Positions 12,588 to 25,039 of a stretch of 64,000 nucleotides of DNA are shown here, piece after piece. Origin of the DNA: Mixophyes australis (taxonomy: Eukaryota > Chordata > Amphibia > Anura > Limnodynastidae); contig JAVHZZ010000001.1 of the NCBI GenBank assembly GCA_036250195.1, positions 398,092,117-398,156,116 of the forward strand. Direction: 5' to 3'. Below the pieces are notes generated by a model. The model was given only the letters and a program-made list of their open reading frames with translations. It had not been told where the DNA came from and did no database searches. Both the position numbers and the translations under genes were made by a program. Each line of letters begins with the position of its first letter. The first letter of the stretch is position 1.

Positions 12588-14114
12588 CAGTGCCGTAAAT
12601 AGACATTTTAGTGCCATGGGCGAGACAGGGCACCGGCACCCCTATCTAAGTGGGAGTGACAATCATCGAGTGGGCGTGGTCAACCTGCTGTTGGGGTGTG
12701 GTTAGCTCTTTACAATTGCTAGACCGCAGTGAAACCGCCTCCCTCCCATTCTTCATGTTCTGGCTTTGTAAGGAACTTTATGTAATGAGCCTCCATAGAA
12801 TCACAGTACGTTCAATGCAGCTATCACATGCTAGCTGTATAAAAAAATAATTGCCTATTGAAATAAAACTCACTTAAACAAATTGAAACATAATTGTAAT
12901 GGTATCATCTACCACCTTTATCACACTGCCCCTTCATCACACTGTGCCCTCCATCACAGTTTCCCCTTGATCAGGTTCCTCTTTATCATACTGTTCCATG
13001 GAGCTATCTTTATCACACTGTGCCTCCTTATCACCATCACACTAATTACATATATGTATACACACACACATGTACAACATAAAGAGCATCCTAGTGTCCG
13101 CCATACAATACAGAGAGCATTCTAGGGACCCCATTTAATGTAAAGAGCATTTTTGTGACTACCTCACAACACCACCCCCCTCATCATCAATTAAACCCTC
13201 TTCATAATTATCGACTCCAGGATCATCATAAAACCCCTATCAACATTAAATCCAGTTTAATTATACCCACATCATAAATTAATTTCTTTCATATTCATTA
13301 GACCCCCTCATTACCTCCTTCAGTATCATCAAAAGACTGTATATGTGTGTGCTAAGAGTGTCTGTTCCTGTGTGTGCATGCCCAGTGTGTGTACCTGTAG
13401 TTTCTGAAAAATGACTTACCATAAGATGTCCAGGGACAGCACAGCATGGCCTCAGTGCATAGGAAGTATCTGGATCCTGAAATATTGGGGGCCCTATTTT
13501 GGAAAAAAAATGGGTACATGAAATGTAGAAAACCTCAACCTGCTCTGGTGTTAAATCAATAGCACCCACATTTAATAATTAGCCCTAACATTAAAATAAT
13601 AGTATTCCTATTTAATAAATAACCCTATTTCCCTCCCTCCAAACAGCCCAGCAATAAATTAAATAGCATTTACGTTTATTACATATAACCATTTCCCACA
13701 ACCCTCCCCGGCACTAAATAATTCATACTCACATTTAATAAATAGCCCTCCTCAACCAACTCAGGCCCACAATTAATTAATAGCCCCAAACCACCCTAGT
13801 GTTAAATTAAAGGTCCCGTCGCCTCACCTTAAATTAATAGATCCCACTTTTAAATTAAAATGTCCCATCAATAAATTAAATTGACCCACCAGCATCCCAC
13901 AAATAAAATAATATCTATTAAACCGGCGGTTCCCAAACTGTGCGCCGCGGCTCCCTGGGGTGCCGCGATCGCCCTAGAAAAAAAACTTACCCATCATCCA
14001 GCGCCGGATCCTCCGCCTCACTGACTGCCGGGCGTGACGTCATCATGTCCGGAGTCTCAGTGAGGAGCAGCAGCAGAGAAGACTTCAGGGAAGAAGATAA
14101 GTAAAGGACGTGAA

Positions 14115-14480
14115 GTGGGCACTGAGAGACGCTGAAGGGAGACCCAGACAGGCTGAAGGGAGACCCAGACAGGCTGAAGGGAGGCATTGAAGGGGGACAC
14201 AGAGGCGCTGAAGGGGGACAGAGAGACGCTGATGGGGGACAGAGAGACGCTGATGGGGGACAGAGAGACGCTGATGGGGGACAGAGAGACGCTGATGGGG
14301 GACAGAGAGAGGCTGAAGGGGACAGAGAGAGGCTGAAGGGGACAGACAGACGCTGAAGGGGACAGAGAGAGGCTGAAGGGGACAGACAGAGGCTGAAGGG
14401 GGACAGAGAGAGGCTGAAGGGGGACAGAGAGAGGCTGAAGGGGGCAGAGAGACGCTGAAGGGGGACACAGGTTGAAGGGG
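14115..14480. repeat. Minisatellite, 21-24-bp unit
   Basis: About 16 tandem copies of a unit of the form ACAGAGAGACGCTGATGGGGG, with GAGGCTGAAGG variants. The cleanest block (14218-14300) has a period of 21 bp. Because the unit is close to a multiple of three, long repetitive open frames appear on the minus strand. Confidence 0.9.
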
Positions 14481-14529
14481 GACACTGAAGGAGGGGGATA
14501 GAGAGAGATGCTGAAGGGGGGTCAGAGTG

Positions 14530-14845
14530 TGAGCTGATGAAGAGGGGGACACAGGGTGTGAGATGGCGAAGAGGCGGACACAGGGTGTGAGATGGCGAAG
14601 AGAGGGACACAGGGTATGAGATGGCGAAGAGGGGGACACAGGGTGTGAGATGGCGAAGAGGGGGACACAGGGTGTGAGATGGCGAAGAGGGGGACACAGG
14701 GTGTGAGATGGCGAAGAGGCGGACACAGGGTGTGAGATGGCGAAGAGAGGGACACAGGGTGTGAGATGGCGAAGAGGGGGACACAGGGTGTGAGATGGCG
14801 ACACAGGGTGTGAGATGGCGACACAGGGTGTGAGACGGCAAAGGG
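14530..14845. repeat. Minisatellite, 29-bp unit
   Basis: About 11 copies of a 29-bp unit built on GGACACAGGGTGTGAGATGG followed by CGAAGAGG. Some units near the right end are shortened to about 18 bp by loss of the CGAAGAGGG part. Confidence 0.9.
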
Positions 14846-15069
14846 GATACAGAGTGATATGATAAAGGGGCACAATGTGATGGTGAAGGGGTCTAAATAC
14901 ATCTTACGTCATTTTGACCCAACTACTTAAAAATTATTTTTGCTTAGGGGTACCTTGGAAAAATTATGGTGACCCTAAGGGTGCCTCGAGCTGAGAAAGT
15001 TTGGGAACCACTGCATTAAACAATTAGCCCCCACCTAAACTCCACCATTAAATTAATAGCCTACCTCCC

Positions 15070-15460
15070 TACCCTCATGTCACACATTATATAATACACT
15101 CCTCCCTTCCCTGACACACTATGACAGCATACCGCCCCCCCTTCCCTCATAAAGTATTGCAGCATACACCCCCACCTCCATAATAGCAGCATGCAGCATA
15201 CACTCCTCACTCCCTCCAGCATAGCAGTATACACCCCCCTCCCTCCATTATAGCAGCATGTAGCATACACCCCCTTCTACATAGCAGCATGTAGCATACA
15301 CCCCCTTCCATCATAGCAGCATGTAGCATACACCCCTCCCTCCATCATAGCAGCATGCAGCAAAGACCACCGCTCCATCATAGCAGCATGCAGCATACAC
15401 CCCCCTTCCTCCCTCCATCATAGCAGCACGTAGCATACATAGCCCTCCCTCCCTCCATTA
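15070..15460. repeat. Minisatellite, unit about 33 bp
   Basis: Roughly ten degenerate copies of a unit containing TAGCAGCATGTAGCATACAC followed by a C-rich stretch. It lies in the host element outside the nested hAT. Confidence 0.8.
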
Positions 15461-15928
15461 TAGCAGCACACAAAGCACACAATTTCCCCCTAGAAGCTTT
15501 AGCTTCAAGTCCTACCTTCTCTCTTCTTCCTTCCTGTCCAGCCGTCACTGCCTGGCTCTTCTCTGCTCTTCTGCTGCCTAGCAACGTCATGACATCAGAC
15601 GCTGAGAGACAGAGTTTAGAGTTTAGAAGGGAGGAGGAGCCAGCGCCATTTTGGATGTGCCGTGTGGCAGTCTGATTCCGAGGTCTGTCAGTCATAGAGT
15701 CAGGTAGCGGGCGCCCGCTGCGCCCCCTTGGGCTTGTTCTGTTATCGCCATTCCAGACAGTGACAGAACTACCAATGGTGCATTCGCTGCGGGGGACTGG
15801 GGTCCATGGAGATAATGGGGCCCACTGCACAGCAGATACAGAGGATCGGAACGAGTGAGCTGTGGGCCCTGGTTCCATCCTCCCCGCTTCCCTGCACCGG
15901 GGCACACAGCTTGCTAGTTCCGCCTCTG

Positions 15929-16690
15929 ATCCCAGGATAGCTATAACAGAAAATAATTGAAAGAAAAGCTTTGTTCTTTGAATTTAGCATTTTTTTAATG
16001 TTTTTGTTTTTTTTTTTTGTTTTTTTTTAAATGTTTTAATTTTTTAAAATTTATTTTTAATTTTGTTTAACTGAAAGCCCAAATCTCCAGTTCCATTGTG
16101 CACACGTGATCCAACTGATAAAGAAATAAGTTACTGAGGCTGATGAAGTGAATGTGCCAATCTCTTTATTCATGCAAATATGTCAGCATGAATTGACCTT
16201 CTAGGCAGAAGTAGAGTGACATATACAGATATAAGTTCACATTTATACACACTTGCAGCCGTTACAATCATTGTAGACGTTATATGAAAGACAGGAAGCT
16301 ATGTTTTGAACAAAAGAAAAAAATTGCTGTTCCAGTCAAGAATAAGAATAAGGGGAGGAACATTGATGGAGAACAGGAGGAAAGGAAGGCTTTATCTTGC
16401 ACAAAATTTAAACAATGGTAAGAAAAGACCAGGAGATAGGGCAGAAGGTTGTATCTTGTAGTAGGAATGTGCGGTTCTGCAAGAACGAGGCAAAACGTTA
16501 GCTTTCTAGAAATGAATCATCACATCCTGTCGTTGCAATACTTTGTGTTATACAATAAAGATACATACGGTGGCCTAAAGTTAAATGATAATTTTTTAAC
16601 TTTTGTGTTTAATGCTTTTAAGTTGCATCAAAGAAAAAAAAATGTTTATCGCTGTGACAAGCACATACTTGCCTAGACTCCCAGAATTTC
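15929..16690. other. T-rich and unassigned sequence
   Basis: Contains a long T-rich low-complexity tract (about 15990-16065), then unassigned sequence. A short CCCAGAATTTCCGGGAGGCT block near 16680 matches the MITE family also seen near 38690 and 41731. Confidence 0.5.
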
Positions 16691-16734
16691 CGGGAGGCTC
16701 CCGAACTTCTTATATGGAGATCCAGCTTTCTGAC

Positions 16735-18250
16735 ACTAGGTTCAACTTTGTGCTACAAATTGGCGTGGTAATCTACAGATTTTGGGATGCCATCCACACG
16801 TTCAAGGCACCCAGTGCCAAATGCAGCAAAGCAATCCCAAACCATCTCTGAACCTCCTCCATGTTTGACTGAAGAAAGTGTTCCCTTCATTCAAAGCTTC
16901 ATTTTACATCTAGAAATAGGGATGATGTGTGTCAGGAAAGCTAGAGCTAAACATTAAGTTATTAAAAAGCCCTGTTGTGAACCCTATCCTCCATGTAATT
17001 AACATATTGTTAGTTGGTAACATGTACCTGCTTATGTTCAATGAGGAACAGTTATCAGCAGAATTATTTCGATTTTAATAGAAAATGTGGGTGACATGTC
17101 CCACATGCTGATTGAACACTCCACATGTTAATACATTGTTTCACTGGGAGTGGTTAGAACAAGCCATTGTCCAATCAAGCAATAACTGTCAGTGATTTAA
17201 GTAAAAATGTATATACAATGTGTTACAATGCTGTGCTTCAAATGTATATTATGGGAAGTGTTATTGTGTCATTAATACCAGCCAGGTTCTGCATATTGTA
17301 TCAGTTTGAACTAATGCTAGTAATCAGCATTATACGAGTCTGTGTATTGAAGCTTGTATTGTCTGTTACTGGCCACAGCCCCTACAGTTAATTTCATCAC
17401 TCAGACACGCCATTGTCCTGGTGCTGAATTCTAGCCTCAGGCACCATCCTTATTAAAGAAGCAGGCTGGAGGCAGATCTATCCTGCATGCCAGAATGGGG
17501 ATAAATGGGCAGAGAAATCAGGGCTGAGGGTGTTGTTTTTTTAGTGAGAAATATTGAACAGGTCTTACTCTGGTTTCATAATCTCACCTTCTGATATCAT
17601 GGGGAATTATTATTGCCATCCTACTATCTTATTGGAACATTATCAGTCAATTATCAGCCAGTTATTTAAATGAAATCGTGTTGCACCATTATCTGATGTC
17701 GGCCTGAGTGATCGAAGAAACCGATCTCCTCACAAAGTGCTTTAGCAAAAATCTCCATAAGGAATTTGACTTGTTCAAGGGTGTTTTGCCAAACTACAGT
17801 TAGGCTTTCTTATGTCTCTCTATATCATAGCAGTGGGAGTGGGACCCTCCTGGGCCTCCTACTCTATAACCCCCCTTTCACTGAGTTGGCTTTGGATGGT
17901 GTGAGTTTAAACTGTAGGACCTTGAATCTGGTGATCAGCTTGAATATGTTTGATAGTTGACTGAGGTGCTTTCTGCACAATTTGAACAATCCTGCACTGC
18001 AATCTTCTATCAAGTTTTCTCTATCCAGGGATGTTGTCTGTAGTGCCATGGGCCTTAGACTTCCTAAAAATATTACGTACAGTGGAAACAAGAACATCAA
18101 GGAATCGATTTGTTGTCTTGAGGTTGCCCATGCTTGGCTACAATCTTGTGACCTCCTCAACCAATTCTCTGACTTTTTCTCCATGTTCATTGTAGTAGAT
18201 ATAGTGACACAAAAGAGGAGAATGGATCCTTTTCTCGATTCAAGGTGATT
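16735..18250 (-). pseudogene. Tc1-like transposase fossil, split by an insertion
   Basis: Tc1/mariner transposases cut and paste their own DNA. Read on the minus strand, 16740-16870 encodes VKHGGGSEMVWDCFAA and the following GTGCLERVDG. This is the GGGS-x-x-VW-x-CF block of the catalytic domain. The DNA-binding paired-type region lies upstream on the same strand (about 17780-18210), as frameshifted pieces with sequence typical of vertebrate Tc1 copies. The two parts are separated by about 0.8 kb of unrelated DNA (about 16900-17700) instead of the few hundred bases expected. Several frameshifts and stops make it long dead. The terminal inverted repeats were not located. Confidence 0.75.
16900..17700. 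other. Foreign sequence separating the Tc1 halves
   Basis: About 0.8 kb without similarity to the flanking transposase. It has no reading frame of note and contains TATTAAAG near 17450. It could be a solo LTR or another non-coding element. I see no defined ends. Confidence 0.4.
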
Positions 18251-21200
18251 TTGCTTGATTGTATCAAGATCACTAAGAAATGTGAATAGTAATTGTAACT
18301 GTCATGAGGAAGGTGTGTCTTGTAGCTGTAAGGCAGAACCATCATCAGCCACCAATAATAAAGCAGTCATTGACATCTGTCATTTGTGTGCAGCTTCCAG
18401 TTTTGCGGTATGGATGTAGTGAGGAGAAAAAATGGAAGGCGGAGCTATGACATTGAAAGATGTTGCAGCAGCTGCTGACACCGTGTCAACACTGGAAGAG
18501 CTTGGCTGTGCATCACTGATCCATTCATCAGGGGAGGTGGTGCAGTCCTTGTCAGTGCTGGAAGTGGAGATTTATAAGTGGTGTTATGGAAAAAGAAAAT
18601 GAATGCAATGTAATAGTTTAACAATGGAAGCGGTAGGAGAAGTGGCGGTATGGCATACCACCACATACCAGTCCACTTCCACCACTGGTCCTGGCTGATT
18701 GAGGTTCTTGTGATTCCATACTCATAATTACTGAGCCACATGTTCCCCAATTGTGATGACTCATAAAGTTAGATGACAGCAGGTGGATAACTTTTGAGAT
18801 GATAAATTATATGAATTATGTATAGTGACATTGGTACAGCTGGGTAATCAGGATCATCTGTCAATATAAACGTAATCTTAGTGAGTCCACCAGTCGAAAA
18901 CAGAAGGCAACAGCAATGACAGTTAAGATTAATGGGTCCAGCAGTTAAACAGATGGAAGAACAACAGAATCTCTAAGCAATTTTGTATACTGACACTCCT
19001 CAGCACTGTTTTGTAATGTCCCTTAGTTTCCATAAATTTGCAATTGGTTTATACATATTTGTATGCATATTGCATCGTAGAGTATGGCAGGAGAAGGCTG
19101 GGTAGGGGGGCATCTTCCCCCCATGCCGGATCAATAGTGGGCTACCTTGGATGGGTCACTGGGCAACCTGCATTTTTTTCCTTTAAAATGTTACTAATAG
19201 GCTGCCGAGTCAAGTCTTTTCCTGGGCTAAAATTTGCCAGCCCTCCCATGGAATATGGTGAGGCAGGGATGTCTATTAAATAATGTAGTCTATGATGGTA
19301 CAATGGCAGGTAGCGATAGAGTGTGAGGATTGGTTGAGGTGGTGAGGGGTGGGCTTACACTCATAGTGGGGCTATGTATAAACTATTAATGTTCTGTAAT
19401 AGAATCGTTGCATCATGACTGATGGGCAAACACAGGATTTTTAGAGGGGTGATTCAATGTCACACTGCCACTGTAAGGGAGGTGGCTATCATTTGAGATA
19501 GTACTAGTGTAACGGGTGCCTAGGTGGAAAAGGTCACACAAACTGAAATCCCCTTCCCGACACCCCAGGTACTCCCCCCATCCTGACAGACACATATGAG
19601 AGTCACTACTCTTGTTAATAGCAATCCGGGAAATACACCTCGCGTCTGATCATCCCAGCACATCCGACTTCACCAGGGTCTGACCTTTGGTTCCTACAGG
19701 GGAAGATATTAAAGAGAGAGACAGTTTAGATATAAACAATGAATAATTTGGTATGTTACCTGCCAGTGTCCACCACACCAATGGTCTCTTTCTACTGTTC
19801 AGGGAATGGACAGATCCGGCTGCGACTTACCTTCCCTGGGCTACCAGCATCCGCCAGCACCAAGCTACACTGCAGGTCTCTGCCTGCCGCTTGGAACCTC
19901 GGCCTCTAAGCCTGTATCTTAGGAACTCAGGACTTTTTGGTACCTTTCCAGATTGAGTTAAGGGGCACTTGTGACTGGATCACTTATAAGTAACTTATGG
20001 TATAAATTTATTTAAAGGAAATAGCGCAGGGCACTTATATATTTGCAAATGCACTTATTGTTGATATTGTGTATATTTTGGTAAGGGAAATATCTTTATT
20101 TCTGAGACCAGAGGAAGAAATGTGTGTTGTTTTAACTTGGCTATAGGAAATGCATTATTCTGGGGTATATATATGATATAAAAAGCTTTTGTTTAGGAAG
20201 TCTGTTGTGTATCTTGGTGTAAGGAAATGCCTTGTTTGAGGTTTTGCAACTTTTCTTGGGGAATGCTTTTCTTTGGCGGAAATGTGTATTCTGCAACTGT
20301 CGGAAGAATGGACCCATGTTAATCTCATGTTAATTAAACCTTTTGATCTGAGTGTCCAACACCCCTTAAGGGAAAGGAAGGGGAAATAAAACTTGCTGTC
20401 AGATGTCTTCTGTGTCCAAAATAAGATGCAGGAAATCACAGCAAGTTTTAGAATATCAGATAAGTGTAAATGTTGTTCGCTTTGCATTGCATGTAAATCC
20501 ATGTTTAGGTAAACTAATTGCATCCTGATTGTAAATGCTTACCCTGTTAGGCTGTGTTCAAATCTGTATAAAAAGCACTGTCTTGTATTGAAAAGTGTTC
20601 TTCTCGTTCCATCTGACCTGCTAGTTATGGAAGCAGAAGTTGTGTGATTATAAAAATGTGAATGTAAGTTTAGCATCAACTTTGCAGAGGGATAGTAATC
20701 ATAATACCTGTAATGACAGTTGGTGGTCAGTCGGCTGATTGAGTATAGAATAAGAATAGTTGTAAGTGTTTCATGAACGGTGTTAATCGGGTATAATAGC
20801 TGAGGAAGGGTAGGAAGGTGGTTCAGCAATTTGCTACGTTTGTCTGCAAAGGTGAGTTTTCAGAAAATGCTTTAAAGTTTAAAAATAAAGTCTTGTTGTA
20901 TGAGGGAGGGAATTCCACCAAGTGGATGCAGTTTGAGAAAAGACCATGTAATGAGTGTGGATGAGAGGCACAGATCTTGAGGAGAGCTGAAGAGTTAATT
21001 TTGGAGATATATTGAGACAAGGGAAGACATGTATGCAGGTGCAGTTTTTGCTAATGGCTTTGTATGAGAGTATGAGTATTTTATTTTGAATTTGAGAAAA
21101 GTACCATCAGCTTTCAAATATTGTACTTCATACACAGGAATGCAGTCTCTCACAAAGATTTTCTCTTAGGAAAACAGAAATTTAAAAAAATAATTGAAAA

Positions 21201-21411
21201 AAAATCTCCATCTGAGTAACTAAACCACTTGTTAGCAGTGCTAATTAGAGCCTAGGAATAGGGCTCATTTATTAACAATGCATTGAAGATCCATAGAAAC
21301 CAGATACTTTCATTATCTATCTTGCACAAGGCAGATAAAAAGCTAATCGATGATTGGTTGCTGTGGTTCAATGCAAAGTTTACACCTAAAAGCAATTTTA
21401 GTAAATGACCC
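18251..21411. other. Unassigned 3.2 kb
   Basis: No gene is recognised. The part at 19400-20640 has scattered promoter-like and LTR-like features (TATAAAAAGC near 20568, AATAAA near 20384). It could include LTR-retrotransposon debris, but no paired ends or coding motifs are visible. Confidence 0.35.
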
Positions 21412-21592
21412 ATAGAGGTATATTTACTAAACTGGTCGTTTGAAAAAGTGGAGATGTTGCCTATAGCAACCAATCAGATTCCAGTTATCATTTATTTAGT
21501 ACATTCTACAAAATGACAACTAGAATCTGATTGGTTGCTATAGGCAATATCTCCACTTTTTCAAACCCGCTGTTTAGTAAATATACCCCATA
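21412..21592. mobile_element. Harbinger-like palindromic MITE, copy 2
   Basis: Same family as 204-381. The inverted halves (TTTACTAAACTG ... CAGTTTAGTAAA type) span 21415-21589 and are flanked by ATA on both sides (21412-21414 and 21590-21592). Both copies share the GTTGCCTATAGCAACCAATC block on the left and its complement on the right. No coding capacity. Confidence 0.7.
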
Positions 21593-21924
21593 GTGTCTGA
21601 ACTCTTCTGAATACATTTTATTGCAGGTAATACAATGAATTAGGCCCTGAATATTACTGGAAAAGACAATTGGAGTAGGTAATAGAGGTTATATATGTAA
21701 GGGTTTTTTTCTGAGTGTTCTTACGAGATTGTATAATTCACATAGGTATTGTATGTATGCTGCAGTGTCTGGTCTAGTAGAGCAGAGTAAACCTACATCT
21801 ATAGTCATCACAACATGTATCTTGAGATCCATTCCTTGCTGACTTCAGGAGTATACAGAGCTGGTTTATGTGCGGTTTAAAACAAATGCATGCTGCACTC
21901 AGTATGTGTGCCTTAATGACTCGG

Positions 21925-24030
21925 GTCCATAATGTCCACATTCAAAATGTTGATACTATAAAGTCTACATGAACAATATGTTTACAATTCTATTGTTTAC
22001 ACGGTTACAATTGACAAGCAATGTGTCGACATGTACAAAACATTTGCAAATTGGAGACAAACCAAATGTTGGCAAGTAAACTATGGGCCTGATTCATCAA
22101 GGCACACATTCTGAGCGCAACCCCGCGTTCAGTATTATACACACGTATTTAGGCTTTACGCACTCCAGAATTCATCAAGGCATGAATCTCTAGACCCGTG
22201 TGCTGTGGAATTCTGGGGCAGGTCTGCTGTGCTCTACTGTACAAGATGCTGCAGGATACGTCCAACACCTACGTGGATTATAAATTTGCAAAAGAACACA
22301 GAGGAAAATTAAAAAACTTGAATTAATGTCACCTGTTAGTAATAAAGGCATTAATGATAAAACAGTTAAAAAAAATTACCCATGAAATATACTAATTGCA
22401 ATTTTGTTAATGTCTACTGAACATAAAACACATTTTTACAGTTGCTCATGATTGTAAACATACGTTCTAGAATGCATACGCGTCTGTCAACACTACTGAT
22501 CAGGACTTAGCCCCTTGGCTGGAGCAAGAGATATGGCAGAAAAACAAGTAACAGAGACACTCAGAGATGGATTCGGACGTGGCTGCATGTGCTCCAGTTT
22601 GACATGCCCTACTGTAAATTGATGCCCCTTCCCAGTCCAGTTTACTCACTGAAATCGTAGGCTGTAGTATGTGTCCTTTGTGTATGAACATCCAGCAGAC
22701 AGGGCTGTATTCACGGATGTATCTCCCGGTTCTGGGAATGCGCAAAATGATTTTGCAGATGATACGCTCAAAGGCAGGTACATGTCTATATAAATCAGGC
22801 CCTATGTCTACAAATCAAAATGTTGACTGGAATAAAATGCTTACGTTGTCAAATTGTCAATAACCAAAATGTTGACAGGTACAAAATGTCTACAAATTAA
22901 AATGCCGACTCTGTAAATGGATATTATCGTATGAGACAGAGAAAAGAAGCACCATACATAGTGCACCAAAAGCAAAACAATTATTTTCCAAACACAAATC
23001 CTACCAAGTGGATAAAACAATAACAGCTTATCTGGTGAATGTAATCCCTTCTGGATAATTTAGAAGTTGTATCTTCTTCAATTCCACAAATATGATTCCT
23101 AGGAGTTTAATGAGCTCAATCCCAGTCTTCAAATGCTTTCTCTTATCATCTCCTAAAGATTTACTGTGCATGATACAAGTGTGCGAATACGATGAAAACT
23201 CATAGGAAAATGAAAGTATTAATGCCCAAATGTTTTCACTAGTTAGCTAGTAGCAGAAAAAGCTCCAGACAAGTCTATCACGCCCATTCGGTTTAACAAT
23301 AAAAGTTGTTACCGCTTTGATTTATACAATAACATGGTTAGAATGATTTTAATTATGTCAAATAAAATGCCATAACAAAACATGATCGTTAAGAAAATTC
23401 AGAAACTATGGCTTACAATGAGCAAACAGAACGGTATGTGCATGCACTGTAATGAATTGTTGTTAGCAAAATATCTTGCATATTTTCCTATAAGTTAAAA
23501 AACTTTAAATTCTTTATTGGTCGTCCGAGTTATAAAACTTTACTAGACGTACTAAACTTAAGTCAATAAAGTATTCTTTGGTTGTCAGTTACCTTACAGT
23601 ACTAAGAATTTAACCATATAATGTCAATATTTAAAACCTGTCAGACATGTCATGTGTCAACATTTCAAAGGTTGACATTATGCATGTGTCCAGGTATGTT
23701 GACATTACAACTCTGTAGATATTATGACCGTGTTGACATTCTTATGTGTCAACATTTTAGATGTCGACATTTTGCATGTGTTGACATTATGTATGTCAAC
23801 ACTTTAATTCTCTAGACATTATGCCCATGTCGACAATGTCGTGTGTCAATATTTTAGATGTTGATAATTTCGATGTGTAGACATTTTGTATCAACATTTT
23901 AAACATGTAAATATGTAGACATTATGACTGTGAACATTTTTTTGGCTGCCATTATAACTTTGTAGACATTATCTCAGTCGACATTATGGTGTTGACATTT
24001 TAAATGGCGAGAATTTCATTGTAGACATTT
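21925..24030. repeat. Inverted arrays of a TGTCGACATT-like motif
   Basis: The left block (21930-22080 and 22805-22925) contains repeated CAAAATGTTGACA-type words. The right block (23620-24030) contains the reverse form, TGTCAACATTTTG and TGTCGACATTATG, at intervals of about 20-30 bp. The two blocks are therefore inverted relative to each other around a core of about 0.7 kb of unassigned sequence (22930-23615). Spacing and sequence are degenerate, so this is an old structure. It resembles a foldback DNA transposon. A separate MITE (22085-22802) lies in the left block. Confidence 0.6.
22082..22805. mobile_element. MITE with GGGCCTGATTCAT ends
   Basis: The element (22085-22802) begins GGGCCTGATTCATCAA and ends with the complement of GGGCCTGATTTATATA. 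TAT is present on both sides (22082-22084 and 22803-22805), suggesting a TA-containing 2- or 3-bp target duplication. It is non-coding. A fragment with the same end, GGGCCTGATTCATTAAGG, lies at 33747. Confidence 0.6.
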
Positions 24031-24356
24031 CGACTACATCCCACAATAGGTGCAGTCTTGGCTGCATATATCCTCATAGTGGTAATGCGCGATCCTGCAA
24101 TTCCTAAAATGTCTCCCTCTGATGATGTCATTGGGACCGCCTTAAATAATTAATACTTGTTTCTATATGTTTTCATGATAGCAGGATCCCATACTTTAAC
24201 ATAATTAAATGTCTCCAACTAATGACGTCATGAAGAACTTCCTATATTTTTACTAAAACAATAATGGTTGTCATGGAGTTCCGTTTTAAATGACAAAACA
24301 ATATTGTACTCACATATTTCATATCTAAGGGATATAAGGTTCAGGTATTATATAGT

Positions 24357-24359
<3 letters not shown>

Positions 24360-24394
<35 letters not shown>
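24360..24394. repeat. Poly(T) tract
   Basis: An uninterrupted run of about 35 T. It lies in the presumed 3' untranslated part of the minus-strand Penelope fragment. Confidence 0.9.
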
Positions 24395-24396
<2 letters not shown>

Positions 24397-24926
24397 TTCT
24401 TTCATGTGTGGACCCTACAGTATTTGCAATTATTATCAGGAACATATTGACAGTTGTCATGGTAACATACTAGACATTTTTCACAAAATCAACAGTACTA
24501 ATAACACATGTCATTTGGTGTAATTGATATAAATGATCTTATCCAATTAATAATTTCACACTGTATGCCATAAAATATTCCCCATCTTTTTCACAGTAAT
24601 TAATGATCCCTTATTCAATTAATAATTGCATAATATACACCTTAAGTTAATCTCCATATTCTTCTTAATATCTAATTCCACAATACATTATCTCTTATCA
24701 AATTTTATTAGAATCCATATGTGATTTACCTCCATAATCCCATCCAAATAAATCATATTGCCCCTCTTGGCCATTTTAATCAGATACAAATTCATATAGG
24801 AGCTATACAATTAGCCTATATATACATTTTTGATAAGTTGTTTTGAAAAAAAAACTAATTACACACAACTATCTTATTCAAACTGGCTCCACATGAGTTT
24901 TCCTAAAAGATAATATTCCCCCCTCA

Positions 24927-24983
24927 TCACTCCAAGTACCATTTCAGCTCGAAGTCACTATTCAAACCCTGTGGTGCAAGTGT

Positions 24984-25039
<56 letters not shown>

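Larger units (their letters stand above)
13916..15021 (+). mobile_element. Nested hAT element with minisatellites
   Basis: The element runs from 13924 to 15013. The left end CGGCGGTTCCCAAACT and the complement of the right end, CAGTGGTTCCCAAACT, form a classic hAT terminal inverted repeat. An 8-bp duplication with one mismatch brackets it: TATTAAAC at 13916-13923 and CATTAAAC at 15014-15021. Inside are a TGACGTCA box (14035-14042), a mutated splice-donor-like GATAAGTAAAG (14096) and two minisatellites of different unit length. The long minus-strand open frames across 13987-14902 arise from the arrays and are not genes. Confidence 0.85.
12588..15928 (-). mobile_element. Large hAT-like non-autonomous element with nested insertion
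   Basis: The left end CAGTGCCGTAAATAG (12588) and the complement of the right end, CAGAGGCGGAACTAG (ending 15928), form a 15-bp imperfect inverted repeat of hAT type. I could not find a matching 8-bp target duplication, so the exact ends or the integrity of the copy are uncertain. Read on the minus strand, its interior resembles the 4001-5504 element. It has a splice-donor-like GGTAGGACTT with an upstream TGACGTT/TGATGTCA region (15480-15620), then a minisatellite (15070-15460), then a long tract of spaced TTAATTTA-type words (13160-13920). A separate hAT element sits inside at 13924-15013. The right terminal 150 bp are shared with the copy ending at 53383. Confidence 0.6.

Noticed and set aside
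13987..14902. Minus-strand open frames up to 284 residues, Ser/Pro/Leu-rich
   Set aside because: Products of the 21- and 29-bp minisatellites in a nested hAT element. Three overlapping frames are open at once.
24110..24240. Hammerhead ribozyme in the Penelope 3' region (CTGATGATGTCATTGG, CTAATGACGTCATGAAG)
   Set aside because: The CUGAUGA-like words are not followed by a proper stem II and GAAA core.
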